The notes under the pieces: model-generated
The model's input: only the letters and a program-made list of their open reading frames with translations
What the model was told of the DNA's origin: nothing
Databases searched by the model: none
Assembly (NCBI GenBank): GCA_017654735.1
Contig: JADPYG010000001.1
Location: forward strand, 248,001 to 312,000
DNA from: Vishniacozyma victoriae
Lineage: Eukaryota; Basidiomycota; Tremellomycetes; Tremellales; Bulleribasidiaceae
Reading direction: 5' to 3'
Length of the DNA stretch: 64,000 nt
Shown here: piece by piece, positions 1-11,132 of the stretch
How the letters are laid out: the number at the start of each line of letters is the position of its first letter
How positions within the stretch are numbered: position 1 is the stretch's first letter
Translations under genes and position numbers: made by a program

Positions 1-2378
1 GTTCCGAGGATCTTGGAGACGGGCTTGAATAGTTTACCGCCCCATCCCTTTTCTTCATTCATGCCAGCCGGTGCCGCTCCGGATTGTCGAGGGGGATAAC
101 CATCCCTGTCTGGTACCTCCGGCGTCAAAGTCTCTTGACTATCGTGACTGAACTCGTCCCTCTCGAAGACCTCGTCTTTGTGCGAGTCGTCATGCTTTGA
201 GCTTGAACCATGGAGAATCGGTTCCAAGAGTGAACCTAGCTTCTTGAACCCACTCGTAGCGGCGTGAGATGCACCTTCCTGCGTGGTTCGCTGTTTCTGC
301 GGCGCACTTCCATCGGTCGGAAGTGTGATAGCCGAATCGTTGGCGGGTAGATCGCTCGAAGGTCGCGCGTCCAGCCGTTGCCTGATCGATTTCAAAGCCT
401 TGTCACCGTTGTGGAACGAAGCAAAGAAGTAACTATCCACCGACATCTGATCTTCCGAGTCAACACATCGTACTTCGATAGTCTCTGCGAATTCGAGTGT
501 CGGACTCTTTTCGACGTCAAGAACCGCTTCAAGGGGAATGATGAGTTTGACACTCTCGCCTTCATGTTGAGTCTTGAACATTACTTTCTGGATTGATTTA
601 ACCCATTCGTCCCGTCCATCAGCGGTGTCTGCTTTGAAAGTATAGTTTCGCTCTGGGGTATGGAGCTTGAATCGATTATCGTCGACTGGGTCGCAGCCTG
701 ATACGTATTGGAGCGAGATGTTGCCTTTGGGGAAGTATGGGTCTGCAGTTGATTCAAACCAACTTAGGACATCATTTCGAAGAACAACCCAGAACTTGGT
801 GTTGAGCTTCGTTCGGGAGGCTTTCTTGTACAGGGGACCTGTCCTGACTATCGCATTCTAAAAATCAGCTGACAGTCTGAAACGCATAATGTAAAATCAC
901 CTCTCTAGCCGGCATGTGCGCATAGAAACAAATATGTCGAGCAGTCAGGTACATGTACCCCTTGAGCACTGATCGTCAGCAACTACCGCAAGCCCAAGAT
1001 GTAAACTCACTGATGCTCCTCAGTAGCCAGCATCGCATCTCATCGACAACTTCCTCCCTTTCCGCAAGCCCGAACACATCTTGCAGTTTCTCTGCCAACT
1101 TTTCCCTTCTCAATCTCTTCTTCTCACTGGGGTTCTCCATCATCTGATCCTCAACAAATTCATTTTCTCCAGACTCCTCTCTCAAAGCGGCAGAAGTGTT
1201 ATCCGCCCCAGCCTCCCTAGATGGCGTTTCAGCGAGTGTCGCGAGATCTGCACTTGGCCTCGACGCCTTTGAGATCTCCTCTGCTTCCTCCTGCTGACAT
1301 TGGTTCTCCTCCTTTGCGATTCGGTTCGACATCAATTCTCGGGCTGGTTGACCAATTGACATCTCGCTATCCTCACTTGATCGACGAACTTCGCCCAGGT
1401 GCTTCGGGAAATACCCTTGCTCAGAGGGGTTTGCGGGTACAGCGTCGGCCTCCCCAAGAGTCGCTTTGGCGAGCTGATATTGTATCTCGGTGGCTGCTGG
1501 AGATCGAGCCCTTCGGGCGACAGTGTTGGCTCGGAAGGGGAAATTAAGGGATTTCGAACTGGCTCGGGATCGAGAAGCATCCGATGAATTGATATTGACC
1601 ATGTCTTCATCGACCTGCGTAGACATGGGTCGGATCGTGGTGAGGGAAGAACCCATGCGTTTCGCTGGACGTTAGCTCGGTGGTTCTGAAGCCATATGGA
1701 AGCCATATGAAACCTACCGTTCGGCCTCGTAGGTCTTTGTGTGGGTGCACGGGCCTGAGGAGCACCATCTTCACTGGAGTATCCTTCGTAGTCGTCATCT
1801 TCGGAGGCGTCTCCTCCGTCTTCGTCTTCGTCCAGGGGCAGAGAGTTGAGAGCGGAGAACAAGGCGGATGTGCCCATTCGGACCTAAATATTAGCGAGAC
1901 GGACAGGCGTACATTGTGAAGGGAAAGAGCTCACCGAGTCAGAACCGACCCCTCGCATGGCACTCAGACCAGGTCGCTTTGAGGCTCCCTGTCGAGCATT
2001 CGTATGTTCATTCCTGCTAGACTCCTCATTGATTGTCTCGACCTTCGGTGAAGCCGGTAGTCCGATTCCAGGAGTAGTCAATTCATCCAGTGGCGTGCCT
2101 CTCAATAACGGTTCCTCTTCTCTCTTCTCTCGCTGAGGCGAATCAGGCTTATTGATCTGCGCTTTCTCCTCATCCTCATCAACAGGAGGTGAGGGCTTCT
2201 CTGGTGCAAGATGGCGAGCCGCGGCGTTGATCAATCGTTCAGCGTGAGGGTGCTTCTGGGGAGGGTCCCTCTGTCCGCCTGTACCGGGTTCGGGAAAGGG
2301 AGGCTGTTTGCTGAGTTCCGGAGAGGCTGATGATACATGGTCCGGATTCGCAGACATTGCCGGTGAATTCGACGACAT
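1..2378 (-). CDS. ATG26: Sterol 3-beta-glucosyltransferase, N-terminal part (runs off the window)
   Basis: This gene transfers glucose from UDP-glucose to ergosterol-type sterols at membranes; in some fungi the enzyme is needed for autophagy of peroxisomes. The ATG at 2376-2378 opens a long Ser/Pro/Glu-rich disordered region (to about 1150). A first GRAM domain follows (LQDVFGLAEREEVV, then CWLLRSI and, after an intron, YLYLTARHICFYAHMP). A PH domain comes next (about 850-590; RTGPLYKKASRTKLNTKFWV, then DPYFPKGNISL) and then the start of a second GRAM domain (about 540-400; DSYFFASF). This GRAM-PH-GRAM order is the family hallmark; the catalytic glycosyltransferase domain must lie to the left of the window. 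Introns visible near 1876-1927, 1665-1715 and 860-1010 have standard fungal sites. It is divergent from the RecQ gene with about 500 bp between starts. Domain order makes the identification firm; only the 5' portion can be judged. Confidence 0.88.
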
Positions 2379-2882
2379 CTTGATGGGAGTGTTTGACCTC
2401 TGAAGGATATGAAGAAGACACGAATTGATTGCGGTGAAAGGAAGGTCGAGGGTAGGGTGTCGCTAGTTGGAAAAGAAGCTGACAAGTGACGGGGGATGAC
2501 GCGCAGACCGTTCCTGGGTAATGATATGGTTATTTGTTTCAAGGAGTCGGAAATTGAGACGGGGAGATGCCGAGGTGATGTCTATGATGCTAAAGCTGAT
2601 GCGCGGTATGTGATCGCGAGCATCTAGTATATGAGATCGTCAACCAGCCACGGTCGATCGTTATGGTATACTATCCTGTTATGACTTGTTACGGAAGGGC
2701 TCTAATGACGAGTGCTGGAATCACCCCTTAGTTATATCAACGTCATCCTCCCCGCGGGCCGTGCCTACCATTCGCCACATGAGTTTGCTTCCGGTTATGG
2801 CATCGACGCGACTGGTTTACATGTCGATTCAACAATTCTATAATCACTCTACTCATGTCTTGATACCTTGTCCACCTCAACA
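2379..2882. other. Divergent intergenic region ATG26 / RecQ
   Basis: About 500 bp between two start codons must carry both promoters. I see no open frame with coding character and no clear TATA box or repeat. Confidence 0.5.
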
Positions 2883-5800
2883 ATGATCTTGGAGGATCTC
2901 AACTCGAATGTCTTCCAACTACCACCGTCAACTCAAGTCACGACTGAATACAAGAATTTGGAAGAATGTACTCAACATGCGAAATCCAATTTCAAGCCAA
3001 CAAAAAGAACTTTTAAGCGGGTACCTTCAGCTCAGGAGAATGGTCCAGCATTGAAGAAGGTCCTGAAGGAGTGTATGTAATCTATAAGAGGACTTGAGGG
3101 TCGAGCTCATATCAGATTGGGGTTTCGATAACTTTCGAGATCGACAATTAGAGATCTGTACTGAGGTAATGAAGGGTAATGATGTCTTTGTCAATGCCCC
3201 TACCGGTCTTGGCAAGTCGTGAGTCGAAATAGCACCCCAATGGACCAATCTGATCAATTAGGGTATGTTTTCAAGTACCGGCCATAACCATCGACCATGG
3301 TATCACTATTGTCATCGTACCAATCATCGGCAAGTTTTGGTTTCCGATTTACCAACAGACTAAACTGACTGTTAGCATTGATGCACGACCAAGTCTCGGG
3401 TCTTCTTCAGAAAGGCATAGAAGCGGCATCGCTATGCAGCACGACCCCTCCTGCGGCTGTCGCCAATGTGAGCATCACACATCAATCCAGCTCATGAGCA
3501 GATCAAGAAACAGCTAGTCATGGGTCACCCTCATCTTAGATTACTATATACGACACCAGAAACTCTTTTTGGCGCCCGTTATGAGTCTTACTTTCAGAAA
3601 TGTTACAATCAAAGACAGATGGTCAGGATGGTCATTGACGAGGTGAGTCTTTATTCTCTGATGCATGCGCTAAACTGACACCACCAGGCTCACGTGATTG
3701 ATGTAAGCTACGAGTTCTGTCACAAAACGTTGAGCTCATATACAGGACTGGGGATGGGCGTTTAGACCGGTATGCGCATAGCTGATAAAAGATATCTTAC
3801 TGATATAACAGGAGTTCCGGCACTTGGGCAGGTTCCGTGAGAAGTTCCCCGACGTTCCCATCAGCGTGAGCTTCTCTATCATGTGGCCAGCTGATATCAG
3901 GCATTCACAGCATCTGCCCGATCAGAGACTCGAGAACATATTTGTCGTGTCCTGGGAATCAAGAAAGGTCACTATGCTCAATTCGTTTTCCCGATAAATA
4001 GGAAGAATCTATTCTACGAAGTAAGTCTTTTGCGGGATCAAGCTGACGATAGGTGAAACACAGAGGTTTTGAGGAGGATGAGGAGAAAGTGCAAGATGTC
4101 ATTCAGACTATCAAGAAGGTTCAAGCGGAGACTGTACAGCGAAAAAGGCCGGCGGGGGTTGGCATCGTTTATTGTTCTTATGTCGAGACGGTACGTCAAG
4201 CTGTCCACTGTAAACCTGACAGGCAGTGTAAACTCGTCCATGCTTCTTTGAGAAAGAATGGAATCGCAGCGGAGTTGTATCATGCGAAAATGTCTGATAA
4301 TGAGAAAGAACAGGTCCTGGAAGCATGGACGGGCGGGAGAGTTCCTTGTATTGTCGCCACTATCGCATTTGGAATGGTCCGTACCTCCTCTGCCATTCGG
4401 CGAGGTGTGCTGACCGGTAGGGTATCGACAAGTCAGATGTCCGATATGTCATACACTTCCAGTGTCCTAGTGGGATAGAGCGTATGTCCCCGAGCTGATT
4501 GAGGCTGATGATAGCCTACTATCAGGAGACTGGACGTGCAGGTCGTGATGGTCATGTAAGCTTCTCAAAACTCACTATCATGAAGAACGGACACTAATGT
4601 ACAGATGGCGCGCTGTATCTTTTACTACTGTATGTCTCCACGTCTTGGATTAAACTACGACTGACTGCCAGCTCGAGAGGATGCTGGTAACAGACGGTCG
4701 ATGGTCGACAAAACTGCTAAAGAGGCTGTCACTAAATGCGATAAGAAAGGCGAGAAGGACCTGGGCGAAGACTTTGCCAGGAGGTATACAAACAGTTTCA
4801 AATCGGTGAGCTCCTCCAATCACCAAGACATTCGCTGATGATAGCTACAAGAGTTTGCAGAATCAACGACACTTTGTCGACATGTGGCTCTTGCTCGATA
4901 CTTTGAGGAAACTAATATCGATGTCACGAATGAAGAGCACCTGGAAGCATATTGCAACAAGATGTGTGATGTAAGTCCACCTCCCACATGCCCGCTGACG
5001 GTAGATCTGCGCGAACAAGGCCGCAGTCATAAGACGCGCGACGAATATCACAGAAGACGTCCCTGTTGCATCGCAGTGCATTGCTGCGCCTGAACGATCG
5101 GAGATAGAGGAGGAGGAAAGCCATATTCCTAGCGATACGACGTACCCCTCTTCTCTCGCTATCATGCCCACGGCCAATATTGCACCCAGTAGTATCGCCG
5201 GTCCATCACGACAGACTCTTTTCAGACCCCTCACCGCCGTATCGGCAGCCGGCTCATATATCCCCTCTCCCGTCCCGCGTCTTAGCCGGGATCCACAAAC
5301 TCCTGCACCCGTCACTCGTCCGTCCTCCCTTGCTCGACGCGATGAAACGATACCTCGAACACCGGTGCCGATTGCGGATAGGAAAGGTAAACGAGCTATC
5401 GCCGTCTCTGAATATGCAGAAGGCTCATATGCGGTCCCTGATGATCCGCCGAGTAGTAAGAAGAAACGTAAACAGCAACATGAGAGTTTCATGGCGACTG
5501 AACCTGTGCATGGGGATGGTCCATACGGCTACTATGGAGGTATGTCCATCTCTCATCGAGATGCTGGAATCTAACGAGTAGCATCCTCGTCAAGACCACG
5601 ATCTCAAACCCGCCTTTCGACATTCAAAACGCCATTCAGGAAAGAGAGGGAGCACCTCTCTAATATCAGTATACAGGTCAGCTATATCTGCCCTCAGCCG
5701 GACGAAAGCTGACATGTAGGCGGAGCGAAGAGGGGAAGGCTTGACTCAGATTGTCGAGGGGTTGAAAGGGTGTATGTTGACGGGAGAACTTGCTCATCGG

Positions 5801-6174
5801 GTATGGGCATATTGGGGTCGTAACATTTCCGAATCGAGAGGGAAAAGACGAAAAATCATCAACAAGGTCGCTCAGACCTATGAAGCTGGTAAGTGATCCT
5901 TTCGATCCGGAAGCCGAGCTGACAATCAGAATTAGCTACATCAAGTAACAATCTCGCCGAGTACAGTAAGCCTAGTGTATTGCTCAATCTTGGAGCTGAT
6001 GATCCAGATAAGCATCTCGAATTGCTCGATAAGATCCTGAGAATCTTGTCGATGGCTAAAGGGGTTGAGGCGTTGACTAGTGGGAATTTGAGGGCGGATC
6101 ATGGGGATAGAGAAGAAGTGAAGATTCTTTTCGACATTGGCCGAAGGTTCGGGGCTTCTGGCGGCGGGTCCTAG
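2883..6174 (+). CDS. RecQ-family 3'-5' DNA helicase
   Basis: This is an ATP-driven DNA-unwinding helicase of the RecQ family, expected in recombination and replication-fork repair in the nucleus. After a short N-terminus come the RecQ motif 0 region (YWGFDNFRDRQLEI), Walker A APTGLGKS (most RecQ proteins have TGGGKS), motif II IDEAH with the family-typical DWGWAFRPEFRHLG, motif III FTASA, motif V ATIAFGMGIDKSDVR and motif VI QETGRAGRDG. A RecQ zinc-binding segment follows (CRH...YFEE...C.KMCDIC, near 4875-5010). The C-terminal third is low-complexity (Pro/Ser/Arg-rich, about 5160-5540) and ends in a helical segment. The protein is about 800 residues in more than 15 exons. The start is the ATG at 2883; a TTG 15 nt upstream is in frame but not needed. 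I see no clear HRDC domain. Which RecQ paralogue this is cannot be settled here. Confidence 0.9.
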
Positions 6175-6540
6175 AATATAATAAGGACGGCCTTTCTGTA
6201 TTCTGTTGTTTTTGATTGTATATGGCATTGTATACCCCTTCAAACGGTGTCTCGGTGCCTGCACACAGCTTTTATGTCTCGCTTTCCCCGACCAACTTAT
6301 CGCCAGGCATTGCTGTCTATTGACGTAAGCAGATTCCATCCGACCAGTCAGGGTCTAGATTGCCGATATTCTTTACTTTCTCTCAGGTGCCTCGTTCCAC
6401 ATATGCAACCAGAAAAGCCTTGGCGTTGGACCTCAAATCACTCGGCGCTTTATCAGGCAGAGGTACCGCATGGGCCTTATTGGTCAATGCGATATGTCTT
6501 TGTTCGCTCGCAACTGCATGTACTCTTCTACTCCTTCACA
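6175..6540. other. Intergenic region, RecQ 3' end / membrane protein promoter
   Basis: The 366 bp between stop and next start hold several overlapping open frames without domain similarity. I see no specific element. Confidence 0.4.
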
Positions 6541-7829
6541 ATGATACCTATGCTCGCATTATTACTATCCTTGACCTCGCTACCATGGGTTCTGGCGAAA
6601 GATGACCGTCAACCAACTGTTGGACACGCGTTCTTTATATCACACCTATCGCCTTTGATTAGCTATACACCATCGACTCCGACTGATGATCCTGTATCTG
6701 GATGGGATGTCTCCTTAGCTCGACATAGTACTACCAATTTCACTGCCTCGGTCGAGTTTGCCTACTTTGGTAACTCATTCGATGTCTTAGTCGCGAACTA
6801 TTCGAGATTGGAAGGTATCGATAGGTCCCTGACCACCGGCTGGCACGAAGCTACCATTACTACAGAGCAGTCAGATGATAGTTTCATGGATATCAGAAGT
6901 TACATCGCCTACACCAACGTTCCTACATCCACTGAGTAAGTCATACTCCTTCCCAACTGGGTGAGTGGGGGAAGTCATGCTGATGGATCAGGGATACCAG
7001 GGGGACCGCAGAGCATATCTCAGCTACCAACACCACGGACTTCTATAGGGATGAAGCAGGGGCATGGGAAGTGATAGAACCACCGGTCAATCAGTCTACT
7101 GGTGTTCAATTCTCCTGGGCCTGGGATCAGCCTCCATCGTATACGGCTGATTATCCCTATAAATCTACCGTCTTATCAACCAATCAAGTCGGTAAACCAC
7201 TCCGATTTAGCGTCCCGCCATACACCTCAATCTTACAGTGGTACGGAACCGTCGGACCCGATCAAGGACGTTACGAACTTCGATTAATCCCAACAAGTGA
7301 AGGCAAAATCCAATTCCAACCTCATTCGCTTAATCAATCTTACACTGGTGAACGATCCATTGATGCTATCTACGAGACGAAAGCTATTGCCTGGCTAGAC
7401 CCCAGGGCGACGTACGACGTGGAGATTGAATTACAAGAAGAGGGGAAAAGGACAGATTTACATGGTGTCTCATTTTGGAGATTTACTGATGTGTAAGTAT
7501 GAGTATCATGTCATTGTTGTCGACTGACGTGTAGTGGAGCCGAGATTAAGGATTGGTACACAGAACCTTCGAGTGGGTTGAGCGGGGGACAGATTGCTGG
7601 TATTGTTGTAAGTTACTTCACCAGGAGCTGGCCGAACAAGATTTTGATTCGCTAGATTGGGAGTGTAGCCGGCGCTGCGCTCATTGGGCTGGCTATTTGG
7701 TGGTTCATGCGACGACGAAAGTGAGCAGATCACGATATAAGTCAGGCAGTGTTACTGACCTGCAGCCGAAACCAAGGCTCAGCACCAACTCGCGAGATGT
7801 CAGACGATGGGCAGACCCCTTTGGTCTAG
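6541..7829 (+). CDS. Secretory single-pass membrane protein, Ser/Thr ectodomain
   Basis: The product looks like a type I plasma-membrane or cell-wall-facing protein of unknown function. The ATG at 6541 starts a classical signal peptide (MIPMLALLLSLTSLPWVLA, cleavage likely before KDD). An ectodomain of about 300 residues with several N-glycosylation sequons (NFT, NYS, NTT, NQS) follows, including the stretch TSILQWYGTVGPDQGRYEL that recurs in fungal beta-sandwich ectodomains. One membrane helix (IAGIVIGSVAGAALIGLAIWWF) and a short basic cytoplasmic tail end the protein. The exons I derive are 6541-6935, 6992-7492, 7535-7607, 7656-7720 and 7766-7829. The last junction puts the tail in the frame ending TPLV at 7827-7829, not in the overlapping frame that ends at 7834. 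Glycine-zipper helices of this kind are common in fungal Mid2/Skg6-like sensors, but no specific family is claimed. Confidence 0.75.
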
Positions 7830-8441
7830 TATAATGAGAAGTATGGAAATAAATTGTAGGAATACCCCAGATATAGTGGAAATGAATGACAAGTGTACTT
7901 ATTTGTCGAATGTCCGGGTCGCACGTCGCTCGGTAGAACCCCCATTCCGTAACTCATGCCCGTGGTTGTTGCGACACACTGTCTGCATTGACCGGTAAGC
8001 TTATCCCGTATCCAGCCGTCCTGTATCGCCGGCCGCAGTGTCGCCTGGATCGCGTGAAAGGATCGGAGCTTCGTGCGGCGCTTAAACTCAAGTTGTTGCC
8101 GCTTCCTTGTACCTTGGAATTCGGAACGTTGCTTGCATTGGCATGTTTTCTATCCCGGGGGGTAGACGAGAGGTCATGCGTCGCCTTGGCTACTATAAGG
8201 CTACCTTGCTCATCGGCCGAATTGTAATCTGATAAAAGTGATGTTTAGAGTTTACGTCGTCAGGGAGGCGCCCTGAACTTGACATCCATGTCTCGGTCTA
8301 TTGTCATTACTATTCATCGTTCTCATCAGTACTTAGTAAAAGAAGTCTGATATCAGATGTCGCCGCTCGCTTTCAATCTATATCGCTCCTCTCCATAACA
8401 TATCGCAGAACGAGTAATATCGAAACAAGGTGTAAACGAGG
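7830..8441. other. Intergenic region upstream of siderophore transporter
   Basis: This 612-bp region holds the promoter of the transporter. It contains an exact ATCTGATAA at 8227-8235 and a 12-bp palindrome TCTGATATCAGA at 8346-8357. The palindrome also resembles this genome's intron 3' ends (CTGAT...CAG), so a 5'UTR intron is possible. No coding frame is credible. Confidence 0.5.
8227..8235 (+). promoter_or_regulatory. Candidate iron-responsive GATA-factor site ATCTGATAA
   Basis: The nonamer matches exactly the ATCWGATAA site bound by fungal siderophore-repressing GATA factors (Urbs1/SreA/Sre1 group; Cir1 in Cryptococcus is the related factor). It lies about 207 nt before the start codon of the siderophore transporter, which is the expected kind of target. 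One 9-mer alone is weak evidence; the gene context raises it. Confidence 0.5.
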
Positions 8442-11132
8442 ATGACCGATCATCAGCATCCACAAGTCACCGGCCTCCCTCCGAGGGTATTACCTCGTAC
8501 TTTCTCCTATAATACCTTCACTCCTCCACCCTCGACACCGACGCTAGGCGAATCATCAAACAATCCATGGCGCTTATCACTCCCACCAACTCGATCCCAA
8601 ACTCCCGATCTAGTCGCACTGAATAATGCCATTGTGGAGGCTAGGGAGGAGAGGGAGGAATTGATGAAAGATGAAGATCGGATAGAAGAGGGGCTTAGCC
8701 CCGGGGCATGGCAGGAGGACGGATGGAGTAGTGGAAGTGGTAGTGAAGCGGGATCTACTATGAGTACGGGGGTGGGCAAGGTGAAAGCTGCCCAGGCTGT
8801 TTGGTACGTCTAATTACAAGATGGGGCTGATGATGTAGGGGGAAAACAAGTCAATGGTTCCTCTTCTTTGGGTATGTATCCTTTTCGTTCTGTAGGATCT
8901 AGTGGCTGACGGAACAGGATAGCTTGTGCGGCGTATATCTACTCACTTGACGGTGGGCTCTTTCACCCATGCTAAAATAGAAGGAGCTGATGGATAGGAA
9001 CGACCACATACTTCTATCTCAATTATGCGTATGTCCCATCCCTCCTCCCAGGACAAGCTGACAGGTAGGACGTCAGCAGTATTGGAGCATTCAGTAGCTG
9101 GAACCATTACAACAGCCCAAGCAATTATTATAGCAATAGGCAAACCCCTCATGGCGAAACTTGCCGATGTGTATGTCCGCCTTCCATATCAAATATCAAT
9201 CTGACTCATGATAGGTTCGGGCGAGGCGAGACTTTCATCGTCGTGGCTGTCTTATATGTCATCGGATACGTAAGCCCTCCCTCCTTTAATTGAAGAAGGG
9301 AAGATTAATAAGTAGTTGGTTATAGCATCGGCGGATGATGTAGGACAGATTGCAGCTGGGCAAATCATTTACGTGAGTTCACTCCCACGTCTGTGGATCG
9401 CCTGGACTGATGGAAGTCATTCGGATATACTGGATTACAGATGCTGCAGCAAATAGTCATTGCCGATATGACGAATCTACAATGGCGGTACGTCCCTCCC
9501 AACTTTTTTATGCCGACGTATACTGATAGTCAGTGGTCTTGTGACTGGCCTGATCTCTGCACCGTTCATTGTCAACAACTTCATCGCGGCTGAGATTGCT
9601 CAGGCTGTCTTACCCAATTGGTGAGCTGCCACGAACCTTTCTTCGAAGCGAGCTGACGAAATAGGCGATGGGGTTATGCCATGGTACGCTTGATCAAGGG
9701 ACATGGGGCAGGGACTAATGAATAGTTTGCTTTCCTGGTTCCACTACTTCTGGCACCGATTATTATAGCTCTCATGTGGGCACAACATCAAGCTAGGAGG
9801 TATGAACGTATATATCGCCATACCGAGGACAGGTCCGTCTTTCCTCAGCAAATCCGGATGCAGCTGATATTAGATCATGGAAAACAGCATGTAGAGAAGC
9901 ATTAGTCGAGATCGATTTTTTCGGTCTACTCCTCATAGCGGCTTCTCTAGCTCTCATCCTTCTTCCACTTGGTCTAGCACCGAAATCACCTCAAGGATGG
10001 GGGAATCCAAGCATGGTAATTTCTCTACTTTAACTTGGATAAGACAGGCGCTGACGAGTAGCTCGGAATGATGGTTCTGGGAATGATCTTGATACCGGTG
10101 TTTGTGTGGTATGAGGCGAACTTCCCTTCGAAACCGGTCTTTCCAATGAGATGGCTTGCAAGACCTGCTATCCTCGGATCTTGTTTGATTGGGTTTTGCG
10201 ATTTCGTTTCGTTCTATCTACAAAATACGTTCTTGTATTCGTGAGTCCCCTGTCCTTCTTCCCGATGTACGGAAAAGGGAGAACGAGGAAGCCAGGAAGA
10301 GAGAGCTGATCTTAGTTATGTGGTCGTCACTGAGAGTTGGAATTATCGGGGCTTGACATACTTTGCCGCTACGCATAGTATCTCCATCACGGTCTTCGGT
10401 ATCGTCGCTGGAGTCATCATGTGGGGTACGAAGCGATTCAAGGTATGTCCTTCTTCCGTCCTACAGGCGCTCCGAAAGCTGATATACAGTACATGCTCCT
10501 AATCGGTTTGTTGATCCGACTACTAGGAGTCATCCTAATGCTCCACGCAAGATCATCAAACGGATCAGTCTACTCCCTAGTCCTATGCCAAATCCTTCAA
10601 GGCATGGGAGGCGGTTTCGCAGCGATCTCTACCCAAGTCTCTGCACAAGCTGCTGTAGCTCACGTCGACGTCGCTACGGTCACTGCGATGGTACTCTTAC
10701 TTACCGAAGTGGGTAATAGCGTCGGTTCGGCGGTAGCTACGGGGGTATGGGCGGAATATATGCCAAAAGAATTGGCGTTACATGTTCCGACTACGAATCA
10801 GACTTTACTACACGAGTTGTATGGGAGTATCACCGATATCGCGACATATCCCGTAAATGATCCCATCAGGATCGGGGCGATAGAAGCATATCAAGCTGTC
10901 ATGTACGTTCCTCCCCTCTCAGCTGACATAGCTACATAGCAATGAGCTAATGGACAGGTATAAGCTCGTAGTAGGAGCTATAATAGTAGCCATCTTCCCC
11001 CCCATCATCTGTATGATCTTTACGAAAGATATACAGCTCACACGATCTCAGAATACGGTAGAGAGGGGGACACCAGGACGGAGTCGGAGTCGAGGTGGTA
11101 CTGGGAGCGGGATGATGGATGATGAGGATTGA
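8442..11132 (+). CDS. Siderophore-iron transporter, major facilitator superfamily
   Basis: This is a proton-coupled transporter that imports ferric siderophores at the plasma membrane or endosomes (Sit1/Arn/Mir family). The first exon (8442-8801) encodes a disordered acidic N-terminus. Small exons then encode about 14 membrane segments; family-typical stretches are YSLDGTTTYFYLNYA, GKPLMAKLADVFGRGETF, DFFGLLLIAASLALILLPL, YLQNTFLYSYVVVTESWNYRG and LCQILQGMGGGFAAISTQVS. The extracellular loop before the last helix (about 10780-10860) is also typical. The C-tail is Ser/Arg/Gly-rich and ends MMDDED. Roughly 14 introns all have standard sites; at 9065-9072 two acceptors lie close together and only the later one (after CAGGTAG) keeps the frame. 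The candidate GATA site upstream suggests iron repression. Substrate specificity cannot be read from sequence. Confidence 0.9.

Noticed and set aside
8346..8357. Palindrome TCTGATATCAGA as a transcription-factor site
   Set aside because: The same CTGAT...CAG string is the usual branch-plus-acceptor of introns here, so a 5'UTR intron end is at least as likely; not counted as an operator.
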